NCBI GenBank assembly: GCA_900557405.1
Contig: USSF01000016.1
Location: forward strand, 1-37,388
DNA: 37,388 nt
Direction: 5' to 3'
Source of the DNA: an uncultured Prevotella sp.
GTDB lineage: Bacteria > Bacteroidota > Bacteroidia > Bacteroidales > Bacteroidaceae
How positions within the stretch are numbered: position 1 is the first letter of the stretch; every line of letters begins with the position of its first letter. Below are positions 6,231 through 14,962 of the stretch, piece after piece. Under the pieces are notes generated by a model. The model saw nothing but the letters and a program-made list of their open reading frames with translations, did not search any database and had not been told where the DNA came from. The position numbers and the translations under genes were made by a program.

Positions 6231-7094
6231 ATGGATTATACAATTATAACCAAACATTCTGAAACGATAAAGCTTCTAAAAGTGTTCCAGGATAAAAAAA
6301 GCGGAAAAGTAATTGAATCAAGGAAAATATTGAGAGACAGCTTCTATTTTTTACGGCGGAAAGACATGTTATTGGTGCTCAAAGCCTTTCTGTACGGAAG
6401 CAAGGCAGATATGGATTGGGTGTCTTTGAGAATGCAAAAACTATGGTTTCCGGAACTTATGCCACTCCTCAAAAAAAGATGGCTATCTGTTCAGGCAAAA
6501 GAAGTGGCCCTTTTCATCATACATAATACAAACAGGGATTATGTGTTGTCGCAAAAACATTTGCTCATAAAGACATTGGGCTATTATCAATATCTTGTCG
6601 AAACAGCTCCTTGGGGAGAGGACAAGATTGTTTATCCTTCTCTCGACCTTCCAGATTACGCACTTTCAAGAGCTGAATATTGTAGGGCCTGTTTTCTTTA
6701 TGGAATACCGATAGACAAGAATGAAATTCTCAAGTCCTTTTTTCAGAACATAATAGAATCTCTTGGCTATGAAGACAGTCCTGATTGGGGGCGTTGTTAT
6801 AGCCAGCCACATGATATAAATATGGCATGGGTACAGGATTGGAGAACGGAATTCAGTCCGGTTTTATACCTTGATTTCTTGTTGAAGCGAGCAAATGTGG
6901 AATTGATAATCCAGACGATGAGGGATTTGAACATGAAAAAGGAAATGGAAATCCTTTGGGAGTGGAAAGAAAAAATGATTGACTCATTTCAATGCTATTC
7001 CTCATTTGAGGACATTGAATGTTTCTGCAAATACATTGTAATTAAAGTGAGGGAGAATTTCCCGCCTCAATTTTCCTACATGCTTCCGAAATGA
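6231..7094 (+). CDS. Hypothetical protein, first gene of the FtsZ-like operon
   Basis: I do not recognise this 287-aa protein. It has no signal peptide or membrane segment and looks soluble and largely helical, rich in Trp, Tyr, Lys and Leu (for example LVLKAFLYG, the EVALFIIHN helix, and a C-terminal run of charged helices). It is AT-rich compared with the upstream hydrolase. The FtsZ-like gene starts 41 bp after its stop in the same direction and both lie behind one strong promoter, so it is a candidate partner or regulator of the FtsZ-like filament. That link rests on position only. Confidence 0.7.
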   Translation: MDYTIITKHSETIKLLKVFQDKKSGKVIESRKILRDSFYFLRRKDMLLVLKAFLYGSKADMDWVSLRMQKLWFPELMPLLKKRWLSVQAKEVALFIIHNTNRDYVLSQKHLLIKTLGYYQYLVETAPWGEDKIVYPSLDLPDYALSRAEYCRACFLYGIPIDKNEILKSFFQNIIESLGYEDSPDWGRCYSQPHDINMAWVQDWRTEFSPVLYLDFLLKRANVELIIQTMRDLNMKKEMEILWEWKEKMIDSFQCYSSFEDIECFCKYIVIKVRENFPPQFSYMLPK

Positions 7095-7135
7095 GAGAAA
7101 AGAGATTATTAATTAAATAATAGCAAAAAGAATAT

Positions 7136-8488
7136 ATGACGAGAAAATTGATACAGTTTGATGACATACCAACATGCGTCACAAGTAACCTGATAAAGGT
7201 CGTTGGTGTTGGTGGAGGAGGATGCAATGCTGTCAGGAACATGTACGACGAGGGCATCAAGGATGTTGCTTTCGCTGTGGCAAACACGGATAGTATGGTG
7301 TTGGAGAAATCTCCAGTTGCAGTTAAGGTTCTGCTTGGCGACAGCGGACTTGGTGCAGGAGGGAATCCGGAAGTGGGAAAGGAAGAGGCAGAAAAGAGCG
7401 AAGAGAAAATCGGCGCACTGTTTGACGACGAGACCAAAATGGTGTTTATCACAGCCACGATGGGTGGAGGAACAGGAACAGGGGCCGGTCCTGTGGTGGC
7501 GCGAATAGCCAAGTCAATGGGTAAACTGACGATAGGAATAGTCACCATACCCTTTTATTTTGAGAAGGAACGGAAGATAATAAAAGCTCTCAAGGGAGTA
7601 GAAGAGATGAAAAAGAATGTTGACGCACTGCTGATAATCAACAACGAACGGCTTTGTGACATCTACTCTGATTCAAGAATGACCGTCATGGAGTCATTCA
7701 AAGTGGCGGACAATGTGTTGTGCGATGCAGTGAAAAGCATATCTGAACTTATAACTATCGAGGGATACTTGAACCTTGACTTCCGTGATGTAGAGTCAAC
7801 GATGAAGGCTGGCGGTGGTGCTATTATGGCTATAGGCAGGGCAAGTGGTGAACTTCGTGTGCAGAATGCCATCCTTGATGCTCTGAACTCTCCGTTGCTG
7901 TATGGATGTGATGTGAGCAAAGCAAAACGCATACTGTTCAATATATATACCGGTCCTAATGCTCCGCTTATCGTAAATGAACTGAAAGAGCTTGATGCCT
8001 TTATGGACGAATTGGATCCTATGATTGACGTTATATGGGGTGAGTCGGAGGACAACAGTCTTGGTGAGGATGTAAAGATTGCCATTCTTGCTACAGGACT
8101 TGATGACGAAGACTATGGCTTCAGAAGCGTTGCCAAACATGATACGGACACTGATGCGGAGTATTATAGTAAGATGATAAGAAAGCTGTATCGTACTGAT
8201 ACTGATAAAAAGGATTTGCCAACATCTGATTATAATATTCAGGATGGTGTTGATCCACAGACTGATATTCCGTTCATTGTCACAAATGCTGAAGAACAAG
8301 GTTCCACTTCAACCTCTGGAGAATCGAGAGATAATTACGTTAAGGATTATGGAGATGAGCATATTGAAAGCGAGCTGGAAGAAGATACGTCTGAAGAGGA
8401 AGACTATAACAATCCTGCATCGTCTTTCCTGCAAAGAGTAATGAACAGAATAAAGACTTTTGCTGAAAAATCGTTGGTGGAAGAATAG
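7136..8488 (+). CDS. Accessory FtsZ-like (tubulin superfamily) GTPase
   Basis: The 450-aa protein has the full FtsZ core: nucleotide loop VGVGGGGCNAV (residues 23-33), tubulin signature GGGTGTGAGPV (110-120) and the T7 synergy loop NLDFRDV (213-219), so nucleotide binding and polymer-driven GTP hydrolysis should be intact. It differs from ordinary Bacteroidetes FtsZ in having a long acidic linker (about 335-425, rich in Asp, Glu and Ser) and ending in an amphipathic helix (SSFLQRVMNRIKTF, then EE), without a recognisable FtsA/ZipA-binding tail. It is not in a division (dcw) cluster: no ftsA, ftsQ or mur gene is near. I infer a second FtsZ acting with its operon neighbours. Confidence 0.88.
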   Translation: MTRKLIQFDDIPTCVTSNLIKVVGVGGGGCNAVRNMYDEGIKDVAFAVANTDSMVLEKSPVAVKVLLGDSGLGAGGNPEVGKEEAEKSEEKIGALFDDETKMVFITATMGGGTGTGAGPVVARIAKSMGKLTIGIVTIPFYFEKERKIIKALKGVEEMKKNVDALLIINNERLCDIYSDSRMTVMESFKVADNVLCDAVKSISELITIEGYLNLDFRDVESTMKAGGGAIMAIGRASGELRVQNAILDALNSPLLYGCDVSKAKRILFNIYTGPNAPLIVNELKELDAFMDELDPMIDVIWGESEDNSLGEDVKIAILATGLDDEDYGFRSVAKHDTDTDAEYYSKMIRKLYRTDTDKKDLPTSDYNIQDGVDPQTDIPFIVTNAEEQGSTSTSGESRDNYVKDYGDEHIESELEEDTSEEEDYNNPASSFLQRVMNRIKTFAEKSLVEE

Positions 8489-8535
8489 TATAATTTAATA
8501 AAAAAGCGTGGTTGTCATATAAAATATGGTTTGAT

Positions 8536-9159
8536 ATGTCAGAGAGTTTGGATAATAAAACAGGTAAAGAGATTCGTCGCTGGAGAACTTTCCGGCGGCG
8601 GGGTGTGTTTGTAGGTGCGTTTATGCTTGTGCTTGCCATGTTCATTATGGCCGGCACGGCGGGAACAGACAGAAGGAGGGCTGTAACCTTCAAGAAGTCA
8701 AAGACGCAGAACAATAAAGCCAGTCGGCAACACACAGACGGCAACATAGTGTTCTATGCACCGAAAGGATTCTACTGCAAAGACAGTGTGTTTGCAGGGT
8801 GCAGGATTTTCTTCCTTGAAAATGAATCCGGAACTGAAATTACATTGAACAGCGGCTTTGACAGTGATGACTCGCCCGAGCATATAAATTTCATCTACAA
8901 TGATTTGGGCGGTGAAGCAATGGAAGGATATAAGTCTACTGTCGTTGCAGATGTCACGAAGTCGGACAAGAGGGTAACCAAGTGTATAAGAGTGAAGAAA
9001 TACACGGGCCAAGGCATAGTTGTGTATTGGAGATTTGCCGCACTGTTCGACAAGGAAACGGGACTGATGTGTCTTGTCTCGGCATACGACAAGGGTAACG
9101 GCGACTACCTGGAACCATTGATTGAGTCGATATGCTTCAATCGTAGTTCCAGGAAATAG
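8536..9159 (+). CDS. Single-pass membrane protein, third gene of the FtsZ-like operon
   Basis: The 207-aa protein has a short, very basic N-terminal segment (RRWRTFRRR), one membrane helix (about residues 23-43, GVFVGAFMLVLAMFIMAGTA) and an outward-facing domain of about 160 residues with a mixed beta pattern. By the positive-inside rule the N-terminus should be cytoplasmic. It starts 47 bp after the FtsZ-like stop. A TTG 24 bp upstream is in frame but ATG 8536 is more likely. I do not recognise the domain. A membrane anchor or receptor for the FtsZ-like filament is a reasonable but untested idea. It converges with the Nudix gene, leaving only 13 bp between stops. Confidence 0.72.
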   Translation: MSESLDNKTGKEIRRWRTFRRRGVFVGAFMLVLAMFIMAGTAGTDRRRAVTFKKSKTQNNKASRQHTDGNIVFYAPKGFYCKDSVFAGCRIFFLENESGTEITLNSGFDSDDSPEHINFIYNDLGGEAMEGYKSTVVADVTKSDKRVTKCIRVKKYTGQGIVVYWRFAALFDKETGLMCLVSAYDKGNGDYLEPLIESICFNRSSRK

Positions 9160-9172
9160 TATGATGCAGCGC

Positions 9173-9850
9173 TTAGAATATATTCCTGTTCTCCGCCACT
9201 TCGCGGTATTTCCGCTCGTCGAAAGTGTAGAGAGTGCTGGGGCGGCCGATAGTCTTCTGTTGTTCGTCGGTAGGGATAATGTAGCCCAGGGAGGTAAGCT
9301 TCTTGTGGAAGTTGCGGCGGTCGAACTTCTTGTCGAACACCACCTCATAGATGGTCTGTAGCTGGGAGATGGTGAATGTCTTGTTGAGCAGACGGAAGGC
9401 GAGCGGCTCGTAGGTCATCTTCCAGCGCAGCTTGTCGAGGGCAAGGGTTATTATCTCCTTATGGTCGAAGGCGAGCTGGGGCAGACTGTTTACGGGAAAC
9501 CATTGTGCCTTTGCTGCATCGTCGCCCGCAATGACTTCGTATTTCTCCTGGCGCACGAACGCCATGAAGGCTATGGTCATCACGCGCTCCCTCGGGTCGC
9601 GGTCTACTGCGGTGAACGCCTGCAGCTGTTCGATATAGATATCCTTTACGCCGGTCTCCTCCTGCAGTTCCCTCAGGGCACCCTGTTCGGCGGTCTCGTC
9701 TATCTTCATGAAACCGCCGGGGAGAGCCCAGCTACCCTTGTATGGTTCAATGCCGCGGTTGATGAGAAGAAGGTTGAGTTTAGTGCCGTCGAAGCCGAAC
9801 ACGATACAGTCGGTAGTCACGGCGGGATGGGGATATTTATAAGTATACAT
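9173..9850 (-). CDS. Nudix hydrolase with C-terminal winged helix (NrtR/AraR-like regulator)
   Basis: The 225-aa protein has an intact Nudix box: Gly46, Glu52, Arg60-Glu61-Leu62, Glu64-Glu65 and Gly67-Val68, in the exact G-x5-E-x7-REL-x-EE-x-GV spacing, preceded by WALPGG. Residues from about 150 on (LAFRLLNKTFTISQLQTIYE, then RRNFHKKLTSLGYI) form the winged-helix domain found in NrtR/AraR-type proteins, where the Nudix part senses ADP-ribose or a sugar and the helix part binds DNA. Because the catalytic box is complete it may also hydrolyse ADP-ribose-like substrates. It is divergent from an ADP-ribosylglycohydrolase gene, which fits an ADP-ribose theme. The 81-bp repeat copy B is in its promoter region. 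Confidence 0.85.
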   Translation of the reverse strand: MYTYKYPHPAVTTDCIVFGFDGTKLNLLLINRGIEPYKGSWALPGGFMKIDETAEQGALRELQEETGVKDIYIEQLQAFTAVDRDPRERVMTIAFMAFVRQEKYEVIAGDDAAKAQWFPVNSLPQLAFDHKEIITLALDKLRWKMTYEPLAFRLLNKTFTISQLQTIYEVVFDKKFDRRNFHKKLTSLGYIIPTDEQQKTIGRPSTLYTFDERKYREVAENRNIF

Positions 9851-9899
9851 ATTATATATTGTCTTTTGGGTTTTGCCGATTAATTATGTTTATGAGTAT

Positions 9900-9980
9900 A
9901 AAGATAATGCAAATCGAACGCAGAACAACAAGCTTGCTTGATTGTTATGCTGAGATGCAGCTTATCTTATACAAAGATAA
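9900..9980 (-). repeat. 81-bp promoter-associated repeat, copy B
   Basis: The reverse complement matches 5064-5144 with only four substitutions and no gaps. It is upstream of the Nudix gene; the end nearest the gene reads TATCTTTA rather than TATCTTTG, a weakened -7 box, and a second TATCTTTG occurs at its far end. The leader to ATG 9850 would be about 45 nt. Confidence 0.85.
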
Positions 9981-10083
9981 TGCAAAGTTAGTTCTTTTCC
10001 TTAATAATAAAAGGTATTTATGTAATTATTACGCAAAAGAAAGTTAAAAGACATCTTATTTGCGTATTATTTACACATAACAC

Positions 10084-10114
10084 TTTGTTCCTATGCAAAT
10101 CCTTCCTATATTTG
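10084..10114 (+). promoter_or_regulatory. Consensus promoter of the ADP-ribosylglycohydrolase gene
   Basis: TTTG (10084-10087), 19 bp, TATATTTG (10107-10114), 24 bp before the ATG at 10139. This is separate from repeat copy B, so the divergent genes have independent promoters. Confidence 0.7.
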
Positions 10115-10138
10115 CAACAACATTAAAACATAATAGAT

Positions 10139-10936
10139 ATGAAGAACTTATTGATGTCTGCCGCTATCGGCGATATTGCCGGCAGCGCATACGAGGGAAG
10201 AAGCCGCAGGACCAAGGATTACGACGCAGTGAAGATGTTTTCGTCGAGGGCACATTTCACGGATGATACGGTATTGACCTTTGCCTGTGCCGAGGCTTTC
10301 CTGCACGGCTTGGACATGGCTTCAAACCTCTGGATGTGTGGCAACCAGCATATAGATGCAGGGTTCGGCAGTAGGTTCAAGCTGTGGCTCGGCGACCATT
10401 ACCATCTGCCTTATCGCAGCTTCGGCAACGGCAGTGCCATGCGGTGCTCATCAGCAGGATGGCTGGCACATACGGAGGAGGAGTGTATAAGGCTTGCCAC
10501 GGAGACGGCCCTCCCCTCACACAACCATCCGGAGGGCATAAAGGGGGCTGTGGTTGCCGCCAGATGTATCTTCCATCTGAAAAGCGGAAAGGACAAAGAC
10601 TTCATCCGGCAGGAGATTCTCGACAAGGAGTATCCCTTCTGGGCTGGAAAGAGCTATGAGGAAATCAAGCCCGCCTATTCCTTCGACTCCACTTGTCCGG
10701 GGAGTGTCGGTCCGGCAATAATCAGTTTCCTTGCTTCAAAAGACTATGTGGACTGTCTGCGCCTCGCCATATCCCTTGGCGGCGATGCTGACACACTGGC
10801 TGCAATCGCCGGTCCTATGGCATACGCCTTCTATCGGAAAATGCCCGAGCCGCTGGTCTATCAGGCTCTGAAGAAGCTTCCGGAATGGATGCAGAAGACC
10901 AATGAGGAGTTTGACGAGAAGTGTGGCATTGAATAA
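10139..10936 (+). CDS. ADP-ribosylglycohydrolase family protein
   Basis: The 265-aa protein has the hallmarks of the DraG/ARH family, which removes ADP-ribose from proteins or small molecules using two magnesium ions: GDIAGSAYE (residues 11-19), FTDDT (40-44), a GNGSAMR loop (97-103) and the C-terminal SLGGDADTLAAIAG (212-225). These supply the usual metal-binding acidic residues, so it should be active. It is cytoplasmic with no signal peptide. No partner ADP-ribosyltransferase is seen in the window. The Nudix protein next door could process the released ADP-ribose; this is inference from position. Confidence 0.9.
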   Translation: MKNLLMSAAIGDIAGSAYEGRSRRTKDYDAVKMFSSRAHFTDDTVLTFACAEAFLHGLDMASNLWMCGNQHIDAGFGSRFKLWLGDHYHLPYRSFGNGSAMRCSSAGWLAHTEEECIRLATETALPSHNHPEGIKGAVVAARCIFHLKSGKDKDFIRQEILDKEYPFWAGKSYEEIKPAYSFDSTCPGSVGPAIISFLASKDYVDCLRLAISLGGDADTLAAIAGPMAYAFYRKMPEPLVYQALKKLPEWMQKTNEEFDEKCGIE

Positions 10937-11049
10937 AGATAATGATAACAACCTCTGCATAACCGTGCGGAATTAATATAGAAGAACAATTATGGGAACA
11001 AAAGATTTATGCTTGCGTTTGTTGAAGATTATTTAAACTGACATACAAT

Positions 11050-11343
11050 ATGAAAAGACTCAACATCATCCTGGCAGTCCTGTTGCTGCTCTGTCTGTTC
11101 AAGATGCCTTACGGCTACTATACGCTAATGAGGCTGGCGGCAACGGTGGGGTTCGCCTATATGGCGTACAAGTATTATGAAATGAAGAAGGAGGCATTGG
11201 TATGGACCTTCGGAGCATTGGCCCTGCTGTTCCAACCGCTGGTGAAGATAGCGTTGAGCAGGGACGTATGGAATATCGTGGATGTCGCTGTGGCGGTTCT
11301 GCTGATAGTGCTGACATTTGCGGTAGGCAGGAAAGGAAATTGA
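11050..11343 (+). CDS. Small membrane protein, DUF6804-like
   Basis: The 97-aa protein has three or four hydrophobic segments: residues 4-18, about 25-43 (ending near YKYYEMKK), 48-62 and 73-90. The pattern, with a central MAYKYYEMKKEALVWTFGALALLFQPL, resembles DUF6804 small membrane proteins, of unknown function. It lies 113 bp after the ADP-ribosylglycohydrolase and 119 bp before the TPR protein, without a clear promoter of its own. Confidence 0.65.
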   Translation: MKRLNIILAVLLLLCLFKMPYGYYTLMRLAATVGFAYMAYKYYEMKKEALVWTFGALALLFQPLVKIALSRDVWNIVDVAVAVLLIVLTFAVGRKGN

Positions 11344-11462
11344 CCAATCAATGTATTTGCCGCTAAACGACGGAGAAAATATTAACAGGGAGAAATAACC
11401 ATGACTTTACCTAATGTCAAATTGCCAAGCTCTTCTTGGTGCGAAATAAGATAAGTTACATT

Positions 11463-13460
11463 ATGTTATACGGCTACGGCTATACAGGAAAACAAAAGAA
11501 TCCCCCCACGCCAGAAGAAGAAAAGGCGGAGAAGGAGCGTATGAGAAAGGAACGACGCAAAGAGATTATCGGGACGGCAATACTACACACTCTGTTGCTG
11601 CCCATACTGCTGCCGGTAGCTTTTGCCGTTCTTGTTTATGTAGGTATAGAGATTTGCGTGGAGAAGATAAAGGAATGGAATAAGAACGGATGGAAACGCA
11701 GTAAGATAGATGTGGAAAAGGAGGAATGGTCGGAACCACGTCCAAAGCTGCTGTCGCACACCATCACGACGTGCAACCACGAGTTGCCGGCACTGTTCGA
11801 CAGACACTACGTAGTATACGTGGAAACGGAATACAACCAACCGCTCAACTCCTTCATCTGCAACAATATGGAATATATACGCAAAGGATTTTTGGAAAAG
11901 AACTACCATTTCGTATATATTCCCGAACTGAAGAATCTTTCTGATGAAGACCTTGCATGCGCCTTCCCTCTCGACACAGCATCGATGACTGATGAGATAA
12001 GGAACGACATTCGCAATATCACCACCGAACAGTTCTCTCATATGTTCGCCTCTCTTATCGGTATGGACTTTAGCGGCAGCAAGGCAGGACTGTTGAGCCT
12101 ACACCGCTATCACAACGATGAAGGATACAAAATACCCGACCTTGATTATTCAAAATCCCACTTTGTCTATGTAGACCTGCAGAACTGCTGCCCCGACAAC
12201 ATCAAGGAGGCGTTCGAGGAATATTTTGAGTTCTACGCCATAGAACTGAAACCAGGTGTCTTCTGCGTACGTCCAAGGGAAGAATACCCTCTTGACATCT
12301 GGCAGGAAGGAGAAACCGGCGGACTTCAGAACAACGTCCCAGACTATTTGTTTTATGATGTCCAGCAGAAGATGTTGGGCATAGCCGAGGAGATAAGGCA
12401 GAGAGTGGAAATCCTGAAGCAGGGTGGATATATCGAACTGCTACTGCATACGCTCGGCGCAGACCTCGTGAAGCAGATCAACGACTCACGGAAGACCGCC
12501 ACTCCACTGATGCACCTCAATATATCCGACAACCTGCGGATATTCATCCCGGAACTGGACAACCGAGAGATGAAGATGCCTGCCCTCGCCCGTGCCTTGT
12601 ATGTGTTCTATCTCCGCCATGAGGAAGGAGTGGAGTTCAAATTCCTCTCGGAGTTCACAGAAGAGCTTTTCTCGCTCTACCGACTCGCCAGCAACCGTCT
12701 CGACGATAGCCGGCTGCGCGCCACGGTGGACAGTCTGGTGAACCCTACGGAAAACAAGATCAACGAATGTGTGAGCAGAATAAAGACGGCGTTCCTCAGC
12801 GTGATGGACGAATATGCGGCACGCAACTACTGTCTGCAGATGCGCAGCAAGGAATTCAGTAGGGAAGCCCCGGAGGAAGGCAAAGTGAAGCTGTTCAAGG
12901 ACATGGCGAAATACATTTCCCTGCCGCGCCATCTGGTCAGCTATCCGGATGCCGTCAGACAGGTGCCTGTCATAAAGGGCAGCAGTTTCCATGACAGAAC
13001 CCTTATGGAGGAAGAGTTCGACCGTCGGTGCGACAGAATGGCGGAAGCGGTAAACAGGTTTACGAATCTGGATAACAATAAAAGCGTCTTCGGCAGAAAG
13101 AAGCGCGAGGCGGAGAAACAGCGTCTGCACTCGGAACTGGTGGAGGCATCTATGGCTGTGCTCGAAATGCAACCGAATAATTTCCTTGCCCACTTCAACC
13201 TCGGCGAGGCATATTGCAACGCCGTGGACTTCGACAAGTCCATCCGCGAGAACACAATGCTCATCGAGCACGACGCCTACACATGGAATGCCTCATATAT
13301 CAACCGTGCGGAAGCTTATCTCTACGCCGGAGAATACGACAAGGGACTTGCCGACATTGACAGCTATTTCAATTCCCTTCGCCGATGGAAAGAGGGCGAC
13401 GATGAAGCTGAAAGAATCAAGAAACAGCTCACCGCAAAGAGCGGCATGGCGGGGAGGTGA
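11463..13460 (+). CDS. Membrane-anchored TPR protein, function unknown
   Basis: The 665-aa protein begins with a basic, charged segment (residues 13-34), one membrane helix (about 36-63) and a long soluble region, ending in two TPR-like units (about 563-640: NNFLAHFNLGEAYCNAVDFD, then YINRAEAYLYAGEYDKGLAD). The central 400 residues match nothing I know. An upstream in-frame TTG would add nine residues; ATG 11463 is preferred. A 17-codon ORF (11401-11454) with an AGGGAG ribosome site stops 8 bp before this ATG and might couple translation. The gene converges with rmuC, with 22 bp between stops and no visible terminator. Confidence 0.7.
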   Translation: MLYGYGYTGKQKNPPTPEEEKAEKERMRKERRKEIIGTAILHTLLLPILLPVAFAVLVYVGIEICVEKIKEWNKNGWKRSKIDVEKEEWSEPRPKLLSHTITTCNHELPALFDRHYVVYVETEYNQPLNSFICNNMEYIRKGFLEKNYHFVYIPELKNLSDEDLACAFPLDTASMTDEIRNDIRNITTEQFSHMFASLIGMDFSGSKAGLLSLHRYHNDEGYKIPDLDYSKSHFVYVDLQNCCPDNIKEAFEEYFEFYAIELKPGVFCVRPREEYPLDIWQEGETGGLQNNVPDYLFYDVQQKMLGIAEEIRQRVEILKQGGYIELLLHTLGADLVKQINDSRKTATPLMHLNISDNLRIFIPELDNREMKMPALARALYVFYLRHEEGVEFKFLSEFTEELFSLYRLASNRLDDSRLRATVDSLVNPTENKINECVSRIKTAFLSVMDEYAARNYCLQMRSKEFSREAPEEGKVKLFKDMAKYISLPRHLVSYPDAVRQVPVIKGSSFHDRTLMEEEFDRRCDRMAEAVNRFTNLDNNKSVFGRKKREAEKQRLHSELVEASMAVLEMQPNNFLAHFNLGEAYCNAVDFDKSIRENTMLIEHDAYTWNASYINRAEAYLYAGEYDKGLADIDSYFNSLRRWKEGDDEAERIKKQLTAKSGMAGR

Positions 13461-13482
13461 GAAGTTGTTTCGGGGCGTGGGG

Positions 13483-14931
13483 CTATTCTGGCTCCAGGCC
13501 CTTCATTTTTTTCTTTGGTGTGATGCCGAGCGACTTGAGGCTTTCCACGCGGCGCATCACGTTGCCCGCACCGTCGTAGAGCTGGTTCTTCGCCTTGGCG
13601 TATGACGTGGAGAGGCGGGCGAGCAGGTCGCCGATGCCGGAGAAAGTATCCTCGAAGCCCACCACCTTGTCGTAGAGGTCAGCGGCGGTCTTCACTATTT
13701 TCTCCACGTTCTTGTTCTGGCGGTCATACTGCCACAGGTTGTAGGCAAGCTGCAGGGCCATGAGCAGATTGCTTGGCGATATGATGATTATCTTCTTCTG
13801 ATAGGCGTAGCGGCTCAGGTCGGGCTGCTGCCTCATGGCTGCGATATAGCTGGTCTCGTTCGGTATGAACATGAGCACGAAGCCGATGGCGTCGTCCACA
13901 AGCTTGCTGTAGTCCTTCTCGGCGAGCTCATCGATGTGTTTCCTCACGCTTGCAGCGTGGGCCTTGAGCAGACGGTCGCGCTCCGCCTCGTCTTCGGTGG
14001 CCACGGCGTCGGTATATGCCGTGAGCGACACCTTGGAGTCGATTACCACAGAACGGCCTTCGGGGAAGCGCACCACCACGTCGGGACGGTAGTTGTGGCC
14101 GCTCTCGTCTTTCGTGTTCTCCTGTATGAAGAATTCCTCGTCCTTGCGCAGTCCGCTGTTCTCCAGTATCGTCTCAAGCACCATTTCTCCCCAGTCGCCC
14201 TGCATCTTGCTGTCGCCCTTGAGGGCTTTGGTCAGGTTGGCGGCGTCGGAGCCAATGCGCAGGGTTTGCTCCTTCAGATGGGCCACAGTCTGCTGCTGCT
14301 CCTGCTGGAAGAGCTTCATCGTGGCCTCGAAGGTGTTCTGCAGTTCCTTCTTGTTCACCTCGTTCTGTGTCTTGCTCTCTTCCACCGTCTTCTTGAAATC
14401 GGCAAACTGCTCCTTTATCGGCTTCAGCAGCTCGTCCATCTGCGTGCGGTTGCTCTCCTGAAGGTCGCGCTGCTTGGCAGCGAGCTGTTCGGCGGCGTTC
14501 TTCTGCATCTCCTGGCGCAGTGCCTCCAGCTTCTGTTCCCACTGGCGGTCGCTCTCCCTGCGCATACGTTCGGAGTTGTTGCGCTCGTGTTCGAGGGCTT
14601 CCCTGGCCTCGTCCTTTGCGACGGCGAGCCGGGCGGCGGCATCCTCCTGCTGCTGGCGGAGCTGTTTCTCGGCGTTCTCCTGTAATTGGGAGAGTTGCTT
14701 CGCGGCGTTTTCCTGTAATTGTATGGCCTGTTTCTCGGCATTCTCCTGTGCCGACTGCAGACGGTTTTCGTATTCGTTGCGCATCTGTGCCGCCTCAGCC
14801 TTCAGTCTTTCGGCTTCGCTCTGCAGCATGGCGTTTCTTGCCGATTCGGCTGCTACCTTCGACTTGTTGCTTAGCATTCCGATGACTGCGCCCACGGCTA
14901 TGCCAATGATTAGGGGGATGATGTATTCCAT
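13483..14931 (-). CDS. rmuC: DNA recombination protein RmuC
   Basis: The 482-aa protein has an N-terminal membrane helix (about residues 3-20), a long coiled coil (about 30-215) and the RmuC domain (about 225-455), including QGDWGEMVLETILENSGLR, VIDSKVSLTAY and FVLMFIPNE. RmuC limits DNA inversion and rearrangement at short repeats and has a PD-(D/E)XK nuclease-like core. The coiled coil contains near-exact 11-residue units beginning QENA (about residues 60-100), a local expansion. The final tail ends TPKKKMKGLEPE. It has its own consensus promoter. Confidence 0.93.
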   Translation of the reverse strand: MEYIIPLIIGIAVGAVIGMLSNKSKVAAESARNAMLQSEAERLKAEAAQMRNEYENRLQSAQENAEKQAIQLQENAAKQLSQLQENAEKQLRQQQEDAAARLAVAKDEAREALEHERNNSERMRRESDRQWEQKLEALRQEMQKNAAEQLAAKQRDLQESNRTQMDELLKPIKEQFADFKKTVEESKTQNEVNKKELQNTFEATMKLFQQEQQQTVAHLKEQTLRIGSDAANLTKALKGDSKMQGDWGEMVLETILENSGLRKDEEFFIQENTKDESGHNYRPDVVVRFPEGRSVVIDSKVSLTAYTDAVATEDEAERDRLLKAHAASVRKHIDELAEKDYSKLVDDAIGFVLMFIPNETSYIAAMRQQPDLSRYAYQKKIIIISPSNLLMALQLAYNLWQYDRQNKNVEKIVKTAADLYDKVVGFEDTFSGIGDLLARLSTSYAKAKNQLYDGAGNVMRRVESLKSLGITPKKKMKGLEPE

Positions 14932-14962
14932 ATTTAATATGTGTAATAAAATTATTGACCCA

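Noticed and set aside
13936..14685. Long plus-strand ORF opposite rmuC.
   Set aside because: It is a shadow of the rmuC coiled coil; the minus frame has clear RmuC motifs and a consensus promoter.
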